64,000 nt of DNA, from contig NZ_JBNGPA010000001.1 in assembly GCF_050589845.1 (NCBI RefSeq), positions 62,001-126,000 of the forward strand. The letters are read 5' to 3'. Positions 16,304 to 24,956 of this stretch are shown piece after piece. The notes under the pieces are model-generated. The model searched no databases. It saw only the letters and a program-made list of their open reading frames with translations, and had not been told where the DNA came from. This DNA is from Carboxylicivirga agarovorans (GTDB lineage Bacteria; Bacteroidota; Bacteroidia; Bacteroidales; Marinilabiliaceae). The number at the start of each line of letters is the position of its first letter. Position 1 is the stretch's first letter. The position numbers and the translations under genes are program-made.

Positions 16304-18172
16304 ATGATTAATTATTTATCAGTAGAGAATCTGACTCAGCATTGGGGCGACATTCGCCTTTTCAATGATATTTCTTTTGGTTTAAACGAAGGTCAAAAAG
16401 TGGCGTTAATAGCCAGAAACGGAGCCGGCAAAACAACCTTATTAAATATTCTAGGTGGTAAAATTCCTGCCAATGAAGGTAACATTACCTTGCGTAATGG
16501 AATAACAATGGGGTATTTATCGCAAGATCCATACCTTAATAAAGAACACACCGTTATTGAAGAAGTCTTTAATGTTGACAATGAAACTGTTCAAACCATC
16601 AAGGCTTATGAGCAGGCTCTTGAAAAGAACGACCAACAGGCCTTAGGTGCTTTAATTGAAAAGATGGATGTTCTTCAGGCCTGGGATTATGAACAGCGCA
16701 TTAAGCAGATTTTATCGCAACTGAAAATCACCCGCTTTGACCAGTCTGTTTCTGAACTATCAGGCGGTCAGCAAAAAAGAGTTGCCCTTGCAAGTATCCT
16801 TATTAGTGAGCCTGAATTATTGATCCTCGATGAGCCTACCAACCACCTTGACCTGGAGATGGTAGACTGGCTTGAACAATACCTTTCAAAGTCAAAAGCG
16901 ACTTTATTAATGGTCACCCACGACCGCTACTTCCTGGATCGCGTCTGCAATGAAATCATTGAATTGGCTGATGAAACCATATATCGCTATCAGGGCAATT
17001 ATTCCTATTTCTTAAAAAAGCGCCAGGAAAGACTGGCCAATAAAAAAGCAGAAATAGAAAAGGCACGAAACCTGCTTAAAACGGAGCAGGAATGGATGAA
17101 CAGGATGCCCCAGGCACGTGCAACCAAAGCCAAATATCGCATCGATGCTTTCTACGATTTAAAAGATAAAGCTCACCAAAACATTAATGAACAGAACCTG
17201 GAATTAGGTATTGCGCAAGCACGACTGGGTAAAAAAGTCATTAACCTTCATGGTATTTCCAAGGCCTTTGATGACCTGCAACTCATCAAAGATTTTTCAT
17301 ACAAATTTGCACCATATGAGAAGGTTGGGATTGTTGGTAAGAACGGAACCGGTAAATCAACCTTCCTGAATATATTAACAGGCGCACTGCAACCCGATAC
17401 AGGGGAAGTTGAGAAAGGCGAAACGGTCGTGTTTGGTTATTATCGCCAGGAAGGCATTAAAATTGACGACAATAAAAAAGTCATTGAAGTTATAAGTGAT
17501 ATTGCTGAAGACATATCACTCGGAGAGGGAAAACGCATGTCTGCATCCCAGTTTTTACGTTATTTCCTGTTTCCTAATGAAATGCACTACGTGCAGGTTA
17601 ACAAATTAAGTGGAGGTGAGAAAAAACGTCTTTTATTAATGACGGTTTTAATCAAGAACCCAAACTTTTTAATTCTTGATGAGCCTACAAACGACCTGGA
17701 TATCTTCACACTCAACGTACTTGAAGATTACCTGGCCAACTTCAAAGGATGTGTAATTGTTGTATCACACGACCGTTATTTCCTTGACAAGGTAACCGAC
17801 CACCTGTTTGCATTTGAGGGCAATTGTCGCATCAAAGATTTTGTGGGCAGCTACAGTGATTACAACAAGCAGAAAAAGCAGGAAGAACGGCAGGTTTCAA
17901 AGGCGGTAAAACAAGAGAATGTTGTTGAAAAGCCAAAACCCGCCAGCAAACAAAAGAAACTTAGTTACAAAGAAAAAAGAGAGCTTGAACAAATAGAATC
18001 AGAACTTCAGATACTTGAAGAGAAGAAAGAAAGTTTGCAAAACGAGTTAAATTCCGGCAGCCTGGCATCAGAAGATTTAGTCCTAAAATCAAAAGAGCTT
18101 AATGAAATAATGGATACTCTTGATGAAAAGGAAATGCGCTGGCTTGAGTTAAAAGAGATAGAAGACAACTAG
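16304..18172 (+). CDS. uup: ABC-F family ATPase, Uup type
   Basis: 622 residues with two ABC domains and no membrane segments. Domain 1: Walker A ARNGAGKTT (about 37-45), signature LSGGQQKRVAL, Walker B LLILDEPTNHLD. Linker with the charged arm (about 240-300). Domain 2: Walker A GKNGTGKST (about 344), signature LSGGEKKRLLL, Walker B LILDEPTNDLD. Residues about 545-622 are a charged coiled coil (ABC-F C-terminal domain), typical of Uup. ABC-F proteins act on the ribosome; Uup is linked to ribosome assembly and DNA-structure tolerance. A resistance role is less likely given the Uup-like tail. It is cytoplasmic, and the sensor kinase gene follows 57 bases later. Confidence 0.9.
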   Translation: MINYLSVENLTQHWGDIRLFNDISFGLNEGQKVALIARNGAGKTTLLNILGGKIPANEGNITLRNGITMGYLSQDPYLNKEHTVIEEVFNVDNETVQTIKAYEQALEKNDQQALGALIEKMDVLQAWDYEQRIKQILSQLKITRFDQSVSELSGGQQKRVALASILISEPELLILDEPTNHLDLEMVDWLEQYLSKSKATLLMVTHDRYFLDRVCNEIIELADETIYRYQGNYSYFLKKRQERLANKKAEIEKARNLLKTEQEWMNRMPQARATKAKYRIDAFYDLKDKAHQNINEQNLELGIAQARLGKKVINLHGISKAFDDLQLIKDFSYKFAPYEKVGIVGKNGTGKSTFLNILTGALQPDTGEVEKGETVVFGYYRQEGIKIDDNKKVIEVISDIAEDISLGEGKRMSASQFLRYFLFPNEMHYVQVNKLSGGEKKRLLLMTVLIKNPNFLILDEPTNDLDIFTLNVLEDYLANFKGCVIVVSHDRYFLDKVTDHLFAFEGNCRIKDFVGSYSDYNKQKKQEERQVSKAVKQENVVEKPKPASKQKKLSYKEKRELEQIESELQILEEKKESLQNELNSGSLASEDLVLKSKELNEIMDTLDEKEMRWLELKEIEDN

Positions 18173-18229
18173 AAACCATATAGTATATCGATTGCAAAAC
18201 ACTATATTTGTGTTGCTTTACCTATTTAT

Positions 18230-20287
18230 ATGCCTAAAAATATTAAAATAATCCTAAGCCTGATTCTATGTTTCTGCTTATGCATTAATGCTTCGGGCAA
18301 TGCTGTTGAAACAATTAAAGTAGGAGTTCACTATAATCCTCCCCTATGCAATATTGATTCAACGAATCAGGCCAATGGTATATTTATCGATATATTAAAT
18401 AAGGTTGCAACTGTCAATAACTGGCACATCGAATACATTCCGGTTCGCTTTGCTGATGGATTTGACGCCCTTAAGTATGGTAAAATCGACTTGTTAACGA
18501 CCGTTGCCAGAACAAAGGAACGGGAGCAATTTGTGAACTTTTCAAATGAAACCATTTTTACCAACTGGGGCATTGTTTACACTGGCAAAAACAGTAAAAT
18601 AGAGAATATTACCGATTTACAAGGCAAAACACTCGCGCTTGAAAAGGGTGACATTCATGCTAATGCTCTCATTAAGTTATTGGCAGACTTTAAAATTGAA
18701 GCCAATATTATCTGGTGTCAAAACCTTAATGAGGTATTTGATAAGATCAGAAGTAATGAAGCCGATGCCGGTGCTGTTAATAAATTATTTGGTTACCAGC
18801 AAAACCTTGATCAAAAACTAAAGGTAACATCTATCTTATTTAACCCGGTTAATGTGAATTATGCCGGCGGACCAATCTCACAGCCTCTTTTGAAAAAGGT
18901 TGATGAAGCACTGCTGATAATTAAAGCTGAAGAACCTGAACTATATCAAAATACGATCAACCGGTGGCTGACCAAAGATGTAAAACAACCTGCAACATGG
19001 GTTTTATATCTGACTTATGCCTTATCCGGCCTCAGTCTGATCCTTATTATTGTATTAATCATTCAGCAAATCATTGTTAAAAAACGTACCAACAGTCTTG
19101 CTGAAGCGAATAAATTAAGTGACTTAAGGGGAAAGACAATTGAGCAGATCGAGCACGAAAAAACACTGATCCTTAACAGCCTTGAAGAGCAGGTTGTGTT
19201 TATGGATAACGATTACAATGTAATCTGGGCCAACGATGCGTTTAAAAAATCGTCCAACCAGCCCTTTGAAAAATCAATCGGTAAAAAGTGCTATAAGACC
19301 TATTTTAATCGCGACACTCCCTGTGATTTTTGCACCTATGAAACAAGCATTGTAACAAACCGAACAGAGGTGAGGGAACACATAAGTGAAGTATCTGGCA
19401 AGGTATTTACCCATAAAACACATCCGGTTTTTGACAATGAACATAAACCCATTGGTTTTGTAGAAATATTATCGGATATCTCTGAGAAAAAGAAACATGA
19501 ACAGGAACTGATCAGGGCCAAAGAAAAAGCAGAACAATCTGATTACCTTAAGTCAGCATTCCTGGCCAACATGTCGCATGAAATACGAACACCAATGAAT
19601 GCCATCATTGGATTCTCTGAACTTCTTGAAGATGAAACATTATCTGCTGAGGAAAAGAAAAACTATCTTCACATCATACAATCCAATGGCAATCAGCTCT
19701 TAAAGTTAATTTCCGACATACTGATTTTTTCACAGATCGAATCTGGTCATGTCAATTTACAATTTAGTTCTATTAAGGTTCACAGCTTATTAATTGAAAC
19801 CTTTGAACAGTTTAAAAGTGAATTGACAAAGTACGATAAGAATCTGGAAATATTCTTTGAATCTAAAATTGACGAATCCCTTGTAATTGATTCGGACCAG
19901 GTTAGAATCAAACAGATAATCTTCAACCTGATTACCAATGCTATTAAATTCACCGAGAAAGGCAGTATCACAATTGGTGCATACAGTGATGATAGCCAGT
20001 TAACCATCTTTGTAAAAGATACTGGCATAGGTATCCCTGAAGATAAGCACCAGGAAGTATTTAAACGTTTTTCACAGGTCGAAAACAACCAGATGAAAAA
20101 AGCAAGCGGCTCTGGTCTGGGCTTAACCATAGCCCATGATCTGATTAAGCAATTAGGTGGAAATATTAAACTGGAGTCACTAGTTGGCGTAGGAAGCACC
20201 TTCTACCTTACACACCCGCTAAAGCACAAAAAAGAACTATCAGGTCCTGCTATTTTTAACAACCAGGTGCTTAATTCGAGAAAGTAA
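18230..20287 (+). CDS. Sensor histidine kinase with periplasmic amino-acid-binding-type domain and PAS domain
   Basis: 685 residues. Signal peptide (about 1-24); a solute-binding family 3 domain (about 25-250, EGF-like start IKVGVHYNPPLCNIDSTNQA) in the periplasm; one membrane helix (about 258-282); a PAS domain (about 315-430) with an unusual Cys set CYKTYFNRDTPCDFC; HisKA with phospho-accepting His450 in NMSHEIRTPMNA; and an ATPase domain with N box NLITNAIKF, G1 DTGIGIP and G2 GSGLGLTIA. There is no receiver domain and no response regulator gene next to it, so it is an orphan kinase. The architecture resembles the BvgS-type sensor without the phosphorelay. The ligand is unknown; the Cys cluster could bind metal or sense redox. 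Confidence 0.9.
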   Translation: MPKNIKIILSLILCFCLCINASGNAVETIKVGVHYNPPLCNIDSTNQANGIFIDILNKVATVNNWHIEYIPVRFADGFDALKYGKIDLLTTVARTKEREQFVNFSNETIFTNWGIVYTGKNSKIENITDLQGKTLALEKGDIHANALIKLLADFKIEANIIWCQNLNEVFDKIRSNEADAGAVNKLFGYQQNLDQKLKVTSILFNPVNVNYAGGPISQPLLKKVDEALLIIKAEEPELYQNTINRWLTKDVKQPATWVLYLTYALSGLSLILIIVLIIQQIIVKKRTNSLAEANKLSDLRGKTIEQIEHEKTLILNSLEEQVVFMDNDYNVIWANDAFKKSSNQPFEKSIGKKCYKTYFNRDTPCDFCTYETSIVTNRTEVREHISEVSGKVFTHKTHPVFDNEHKPIGFVEILSDISEKKKHEQELIRAKEKAEQSDYLKSAFLANMSHEIRTPMNAIIGFSELLEDETLSAEEKKNYLHIIQSNGNQLLKLISDILIFSQIESGHVNLQFSSIKVHSLLIETFEQFKSELTKYDKNLEIFFESKIDESLVIDSDQVRIKQIIFNLITNAIKFTEKGSITIGAYSDDSQLTIFVKDTGIGIPEDKHQEVFKRFSQVENNQMKKASGSGLGLTIAHDLIKQLGGNIKLESLVGVGSTFYLTHPLKHKKELSGPAIFNNQVLNSRK

Positions 20288-20423
20288 AACTACCGGGGGA
20301 AATACTTTAATAAAAAGCTTTTTGAGAAGACAAGAGCATTGCCCCAAACAACCACTTATAGGTTGTAAGAATATGCATCAAATTCGTTTCAGATTAAATT
20401 TTCATTAAAATATTTACTCACAG

Positions 20424-20454
20424 TTTTGCATTTGCAAATATATTCCTACATTTG
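20424..20454 (+). promoter_or_regulatory. Promoter of the Phe/Tyr biosynthesis operon
   Basis: TTTTG (20424-20428) and TACATTTG (20447-20454) are 18 bases apart, a good Bacteroidota promoter. The predicted start near 20460 leaves only a short untranslated stretch before the leader peptide. Confidence 0.7.
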
Positions 20455-20473
20455 CATCAACATAAACAAAGCA

Positions 20474-20530
20474 ATGATGGCTCACATTTTCTTTTATAAC
20501 TTTTATTATTTCTTTTTTAGCAACAGTTAA
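20474..20530 (+). CDS. pheL: Leader peptide of the Phe/Tyr operon attenuator
   Basis: A frame of 18 codons, MMAHIFFYNFYYFFFSNS, then TAA. Nine of 18 residues are aromatic (six Phe, three Tyr), with Phe-Phe at 6-7 and a block Tyr-Tyr-Phe-Phe-Phe at 11-15. It lies between a promoter (-7 box at 20447) and a Rho-independent terminator (20576), directly upstream of the prephenate dehydratase gene. The stop codon abuts the proposed antiterminator arm (20531). This is the arrangement of classical ribosome-mediated attenuators such as pheL of enteric bacteria. Two tandem ATG codons (20474, 20477) could start it. No homologue is needed for the assignment; composition and position carry it. Confidence 0.85.
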   Translation: MMAHIFFYNFYYFFFSNS

Positions 20531-20605
20531 AGAGGTGGGCATTCTATGATATAAACTAAACGATACAAAATATTTAAAACCCGCCTCTACAAGGCGGGTT
20601 TTTTT
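20531..20605 (+). promoter_or_regulatory. Attenuator: antiterminator arm and terminator upstream of pheA
   Basis: Terminator: AAAACCCGCC (20576-20585) pairs with GGCGGGTTTT (20593-20602), loop TCTACAA, ending in seven T up to 20605. Competing pairing: AGAGGTGGG (20531-20539) pairs with CCCGCCTCT (20580-20588), nine base pairs with one G-U, using the 5' arm of the terminator. A ribosome stalled on the Phe/Tyr codons would leave 20531-20539 free and so block the terminator; one that reaches the stop codon at 20528 would cover it and let the terminator form. Confidence 0.85.
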
Positions 20606-20624
20606 ATGACCATAATTCAGAACC

Positions 20625-21524
20625 ATGAAGCAAGCAAAGAAAAAAATAGCAATACAGGGATGGCCGGGAGCAAACCACGAAATAGCTGCCAAAGCCTATT
20701 TCGAAGATGAAAACCTTGAGGTAGTGCCCTGCCTGACATTTCCAGACCTGTTTGAAACACTTAAGCAGGATCGTGATTGCTATGGCATAATTGCTATTGA
20801 AAACACTCTGGTTGGCAGTCTCTTACCTAACTACACCATGCTAAAAGACAGTGACCTGGTTATTATCGGCGAATACAAGCTGCGCATTAAACACCAGTTC
20901 TTAGCTTTACCCGGACAATCCATTGAAGATATAAAAGAGGTTTACTCTCACCCGATGGCAATTGCACAATGTGAGGCCTTTTTCAAACAATATCCTCATA
21001 TTAAACTGATTGAATCAGAAGATACAGCCTTAAGCGCCAAGCGTATTGCAGATCAACAGCTGAAAGGCATCGGCGCCATCGCTTCTGAATTAGCGGCCGA
21101 AATGTATGAACTTGAAACATTGGCTAAAAACATAGAAACAAACAAAAAGAACTTTACTCGCTTTCTTATTGTATCAGACAGAGGCAAAACGGAGGTTGAT
21201 AAGCTCTTACTTGAAAACAGGGTTAACAAATCTTCAATTGTTTTCTCTCTTCCTCATGAAGAAGGAAGCTTATCGAAGATCCTGACTATCCTGGCATTTT
21301 ATAACATTAACCTGACTAAAATACAATCACTGCCGATTGTCGGACAGGAATGGGAATATCTTTTCTATGTTGATTTAACATTCACCGACTATAAGCGCTA
21401 TTTACAGTCACTCGATGCCATCAGACCATTAACCAGTAAGTTAAAATCACTGGGTGAATATGAAAAAGGCAGACAGTCATACCCTGTTAACAATGGACAT
21501 TTAGAAACAGAGAAAGCAGTATAG
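20625..21524 (+). CDS. pheA: Prephenate dehydratase
   Basis: 299 residues: a catalytic domain of two periplasmic-binding-like lobes (about 1-195) and a C-terminal ACT domain (about 205-285). IAIQGWPGANHEIAA opens the catalytic domain, IAIENTLVGSLLPNY and the TRF motif in KNFTRFLIVS are the typical active-site segments, and LPHEEGSLSKILTILAFYNINLTKIQS opens the ACT domain that normally binds Phe for feedback inhibition. No chorismate mutase is fused here; that activity sits on the third gene of the operon. The enzyme converts prephenate to phenylpyruvate. It begins 20 bases after the attenuator terminator and 4 bases before the aminotransferase gene. Confidence 0.94.
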   Translation: MKQAKKKIAIQGWPGANHEIAAKAYFEDENLEVVPCLTFPDLFETLKQDRDCYGIIAIENTLVGSLLPNYTMLKDSDLVIIGEYKLRIKHQFLALPGQSIEDIKEVYSHPMAIAQCEAFFKQYPHIKLIESEDTALSAKRIADQQLKGIGAIASELAAEMYELETLAKNIETNKKNFTRFLIVSDRGKTEVDKLLLENRVNKSSIVFSLPHEEGSLSKILTILAFYNINLTKIQSLPIVGQEWEYLFYVDLTFTDYKRYLQSLDAIRPLTSKLKSLGEYEKGRQSYPVNNGHLETEKAV

Positions 21525-21528
21525 AAAG

Positions 21529-22707
21529 ATGCAAACAAACAACCAGATACAACCAGCCAACAGAATTGGCACCGTTGAAGAATATTACTTCTCAATTAAA
21601 TTAAAGGAGTTGGAAAAGCTTCGCCAGGCAGGTAAGCCCATTATTAACATGGGCATAGGAAATCCTGACCTGCCTCCTGCCCCTGAGGTTTTGGAAGAAT
21701 TAAATAAACAGAGTTCAGCTGAGAACAACCATGGATACCAAAGCTATGTGGGTATACCTGAGTTGCGCGAAGCCATGAGCAGATGGTACAATAAGCATTA
21801 TAATGTTGCCATAAATGCCACCAATGAGGTTTTACCTTTGATGGGTTCAAAAGAAGGCATCATGCACATTACCATGGCTTTTGTTAACCCTGGCGATAGT
21901 GTTTTGGTACCTAATCCTGGCTACCCAACCTATGCCTCTGCCAGTAAGATCGCCGAAGCCAATCTTATCCATTACGACCTGGATGAGAATAACAACTGGT
22001 TACCAAATCTGGATGAGTTGGAAAAGCAAGACCTGAGCAAGGTGAAGCTAATGTGGATCAACTATCCGAATATGCCAACAGGAGCCAATGCAAGCAAGGA
22101 ATTTTTTAAAAAGATCATTGCTTTTGGTAAGAAGCACAGTATTGTGATCATTAATGATAATCCATATAGTTTCATCCTTAATGATAATCCTCAGAGCATT
22201 ATGAACATTGAGGGGGCCAAAGAAATTGCCATCGAATTGAACTCTTTAAGCAAATCGCACAATATGGCAGGCTGGCGAGTTGGTATGGCCGTTTCAAACC
22301 CACAGTTTATCCAGTATATATTAAGGGTAAAAAGCAACATGGACTCTGGCATGTTCAAGCCACTGCAGTTAGCTGCCGCCAAAGCTCTTGAACTTGATAC
22401 TGACTGGTATAACACTGTTAACAGCGAATACAAAAAACGACGTGTTCTTGTACATGAAATAATGGACTTGTTAGATTCCAATTATGACAAGAATCAAACA
22501 GGCATGTTTGTGTGGGCCCGCATACCTGAACAATACAAAGATAGTGGTGAGTTATCCGATGAGATCTTATATGGATGTGATGTGTTTATTACTCCGGGAT
22601 TCATTTTTGGTGATAAAGGGAAACGCTATATCCGCATCAGCCTGTGCACCAATCAAACAGTACTAGAAGAAGCAAAACAACGTATTAAAGCATTAAAAAC
22701 TAAATAA
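21529..22707 (+). CDS. PLP-dependent aminotransferase class I/II, probable aromatic aminotransferase
   Basis: 392 residues, fold type I. The PLP lysine lies in LNSLSKSHNMAGWRVG (about Lys240), and the PLP-ring Asp and Tyr are in the segment IVIINDNPYSFILN. It resembles the LL-diaminopimelate/aspartate aminotransferase branch by general sequence. Its place between pheA and the DAHP synthase-chorismate mutase gene, with 4- and 2-base gaps, points to transamination of phenylpyruvate and 4-hydroxyphenylpyruvate to Phe and Tyr, the last step of the pathway. The substrate assignment rests on context. It is translated from an ATG right after the pheA stop. Confidence 0.88.
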   Translation: MQTNNQIQPANRIGTVEEYYFSIKLKELEKLRQAGKPIINMGIGNPDLPPAPEVLEELNKQSSAENNHGYQSYVGIPELREAMSRWYNKHYNVAINATNEVLPLMGSKEGIMHITMAFVNPGDSVLVPNPGYPTYASASKIAEANLIHYDLDENNNWLPNLDELEKQDLSKVKLMWINYPNMPTGANASKEFFKKIIAFGKKHSIVIINDNPYSFILNDNPQSIMNIEGAKEIAIELNSLSKSHNMAGWRVGMAVSNPQFIQYILRVKSNMDSGMFKPLQLAAAKALELDTDWYNTVNSEYKKRRVLVHEIMDLLDSNYDKNQTGMFVWARIPEQYKDSGELSDEILYGCDVFITPGFIFGDKGKRYIRISLCTNQTVLEEAKQRIKALKTK

Positions 22708-22709
22708 CC

Positions 22710-23807
22710 ATGGAACATAAATTAGACTTACAACCACTTGCGCTACCGGGATTGGAATTAAAGCGTCCAATTATAATTGCCGGACCCTGTAGTGCCGAAA
22801 CAGAGGAACAAACTCTTGAAACAGCCCGTCAGCTGGCTGCTCAGGGTGTTAAAATATTCAGAGCCGGTATATGGAAGCCACGAACAAGACCAGGTGCCTT
22901 TGAGGGTGTTGGTACAGTTGGTCTGCCCTGGCTTAAAAAAGTAAAAGAAGAAACCGGCATGTTTGTGGCGGTGGAAGTTGCCAATGCACACCATGTATAC
23001 GAGGCCTTAAAATTTGGTGTTGACATGTTGTGGATTGGAGCCCGCACTACAGCCAACCCTTTTGCTGTGCAAGAAGTCGCAGACGCATTAACAGGTGTTG
23101 ATAAACCGGTGCTAATTAAAAACCCGGTCAATCCGGATCTGGAATTGTGGATTGGTGCTATTGAGCGTGTAAACCGTGCAGGCGTTAAAATGATAGGCGC
23201 CATACACCGTGGCTTTAGCACATACGACAAGAGTCAGTACCGTAACAACCCTGAATGGCAAATCCCAATTGAGTTACGCCGACGCATTCCTGAGTTACCA
23301 ATCATTACCGATCCGAGCCATATTACCGGCAAGAGTGAAATGATCGCAGATATCTCTCAGGAAGCACTTGACCTTAACTTTAATGGCTTGATCATTGAAT
23401 CACATATGTGTCCGTCAAAGGCATGGAGTGATGCCAGTCAGCAGGTTACACCAGAGCGCCTAGGTGAAATAAAACAAAACCTGGTTGTTCGACGTTCGGC
23501 AATTGGCGATACACCTCGTGTAACACTTGACGAACTGCGCCAGAAAATTGATCAGATCGATAAGCAGTTATTAGAGACACTCAAGTCTCGTATGAAGATT
23601 TCGGAAGCTATTGGTAAATACAAGCACGAGAACAACATTACCATCCTTCAAACCCGTCGCTATGATGAAGTTATGAACAACCGTCGTCTTCAGGCTGAAG
23701 AGGTTGGGCTTAGTCCTGAATTTGTGGTGAAGGTTTATGAGCACATTCATGAGGAATCAATTAATCGCCAAAACAAGGTGATGAATAAAGAGCTCGCAAA
23801 GAAATAA
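22710..23807 (+). CDS. Bifunctional DAHP synthase / chorismate mutase
   Basis: 365 residues. Residues about 1-265 are a type I-beta 3-deoxy-7-phosphoheptulonate synthase: IIAGPCSAET, FRAGIWKPRTRPGAFEG and LWIGARTTANPF are the phosphoenolpyruvate and metal site segments. Residues about 275-355 form an AroQ chorismate mutase helix bundle (LDELRQKIDQIDKQLLETLKSRM, then AIGKYKHENNI). It makes the first committed step of the shikimate pathway and the branch-point reaction chorismate to prephenate. The mutase domain can double as an allosteric sensor for the synthase in such fusions. It complements pheA and tyrA, which both lack a mutase domain, so the operon covers chorismate to Phe and Tyr fully. 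Confidence 0.95.
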   Translation: MEHKLDLQPLALPGLELKRPIIIAGPCSAETEEQTLETARQLAAQGVKIFRAGIWKPRTRPGAFEGVGTVGLPWLKKVKEETGMFVAVEVANAHHVYEALKFGVDMLWIGARTTANPFAVQEVADALTGVDKPVLIKNPVNPDLELWIGAIERVNRAGVKMIGAIHRGFSTYDKSQYRNNPEWQIPIELRRRIPELPIITDPSHITGKSEMIADISQEALDLNFNGLIIESHMCPSKAWSDASQQVTPERLGEIKQNLVVRRSAIGDTPRVTLDELRQKIDQIDKQLLETLKSRMKISEAIGKYKHENNITILQTRRYDEVMNNRRLQAEEVGLSPEFVVKVYEHIHEESINRQNKVMNKELAKK

Positions 23808-23832
23808 ATTAGACAAGAGACATGAGTACAGA

Positions 23833-23870
23833 GATTCAGGGCAATGCCATAATGCACAAGACCCTGAATC
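23833..23870 (+). terminator. Hairpin between the DAHP synthase gene and tyrA
   Basis: GATTCAGGG (23833-23841) pairs perfectly with CCCTGAATC (23862-23870), loop of 20 bases, followed by CTTTATCTTTTTT. It could partially terminate transcription before tyrA, lowering Tyr branch expression; the T-run is interrupted. Confidence 0.5.
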
Positions 23871-23912
23871 CTTTATCTTTTTTCTCAAGTTTTGACACTT
23901 GATACCAATAAA

Positions 23913-24689
23913 ATGAAAATTTGTATTCTTGGAGCCGGAAAAATGGGTACCTGGTTAACAGATGCCTTGTGCCTTCAGCATGAAGTGGCGATCTTTGACA
24001 AAGACATTGCCAGGCTTCGATATGTTTTTAATACGCAACGACTGACAAAGCTGGACGAGATAACAGAGTTTGGTCCGGAGCTTCTGATCAATGCAGTAAG
24101 TCTGAAATATACTTTAGCGGCTTTTGAAGAAGTACTACCATATTTACCTAAAGATTGTATCATATCAGATATATCATCGGTAAAAACTGGTTTGCAGGAA
24201 TTTTATGAGAATAGTGGTATGCGTTACGTTTCCACTCACCCCATGTTTGGGCCAACCTTTGCCAACCTGCAGGACCTGCGTATGCATCATGCTATCATCA
24301 TAAGCCAAAGCGACCATTTAGGAAAAGCCTTTTTCAAAGATTTCTATGCCTCACTCGGACTTAACATTCATGAGTACAGCTTTGACGCACATGATGAAAC
24401 AATTGCTTATTCTTTATCCATTCCTTTCTCATCATCGCTGGTGTTTGCCGCATGTATGAAACACCAGAAAGCTCCCGGTACGACATTTACCAAGCATATG
24501 AATATAGCTAAAGGCCTGCTTTCGGAAGAGGATCATTTGCTCACTGAGATCTTATTCAACCCTTTTACATATGAACAGGTGGAGAATATACGTTTCCAGT
24601 TAAAACATTTACTTGAATTGATCGATAAGAAGGATTCTGAAGGTATGCAGGTCTTTTTAAATAAAGTAAGACAGAACATAGAAGAGTAG
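23913..24689 (+). CDS. tyrA: Prephenate dehydrogenase
   Basis: 258 residues from the ATG at 23913, where the Rossmann motif begins (KICILGAGKMGTWL); a TTG seven codons upstream is also in frame but less likely. Further typical segments are IISDISSVKTGLQEF and the substrate-site STHPMFGPTFANLQ. The C-terminal helical domain (about 150-250) is the dimerisation domain. The enzyme oxidatively decarboxylates prephenate to 4-hydroxyphenylpyruvate. No fused mutase or ACT domain is present. It is the last gene of the aromatic operon; a hairpin precedes it and a strong terminator follows it. Confidence 0.9.
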   Translation: MKICILGAGKMGTWLTDALCLQHEVAIFDKDIARLRYVFNTQRLTKLDEITEFGPELLINAVSLKYTLAAFEEVLPYLPKDCIISDISSVKTGLQEFYENSGMRYVSTHPMFGPTFANLQDLRMHHAIIISQSDHLGKAFFKDFYASLGLNIHEYSFDAHDETIAYSLSIPFSSSLVFAACMKHQKAPGTTFTKHMNIAKGLLSEEDHLLTEILFNPFTYEQVENIRFQLKHLLELIDKKDSEGMQVFLNKVRQNIEE

Positions 24690-24710
24690 CACTAATAATA
24701 GTGATAGGCG

Positions 24711-24749
24711 AATGCCCGTTAATCGATATGGATTGGCGGGCATTTTTTT
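24711..24749 (+). terminator. Terminator of the aromatic amino acid operon
   Basis: A stem of 14 base pairs with two G-U pairs (AATGCCCGTTAATC against GATTGGCGGGCATT), loop GATATG, then a T-run. Confidence 0.88.
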
Positions 24750-24956
24750 CATTACTAAGCTCTTAAAATAATACGAACCTTAGTCCAAAGCTAAGTGTTT
24801 CGCTTATAACTATTCATTTTCATCGTCATATATGTTCACAATAGCTCGCTTTGCTTTCACAGACATACCTTGAAACTAAACTTTTATAAGCGATTTGAGC
24901 CAAAAATTTTATATCGAACTCAGGTTATTAGTAAATTCGCAGCAATTTTAGCACAT

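Noticed and set aside
16304..18172. ABC-F gene as an antibiotic-resistance protein
   Set aside because: The C-terminal coiled coil and overall pattern fit housekeeping Uup; no resistance context is present.
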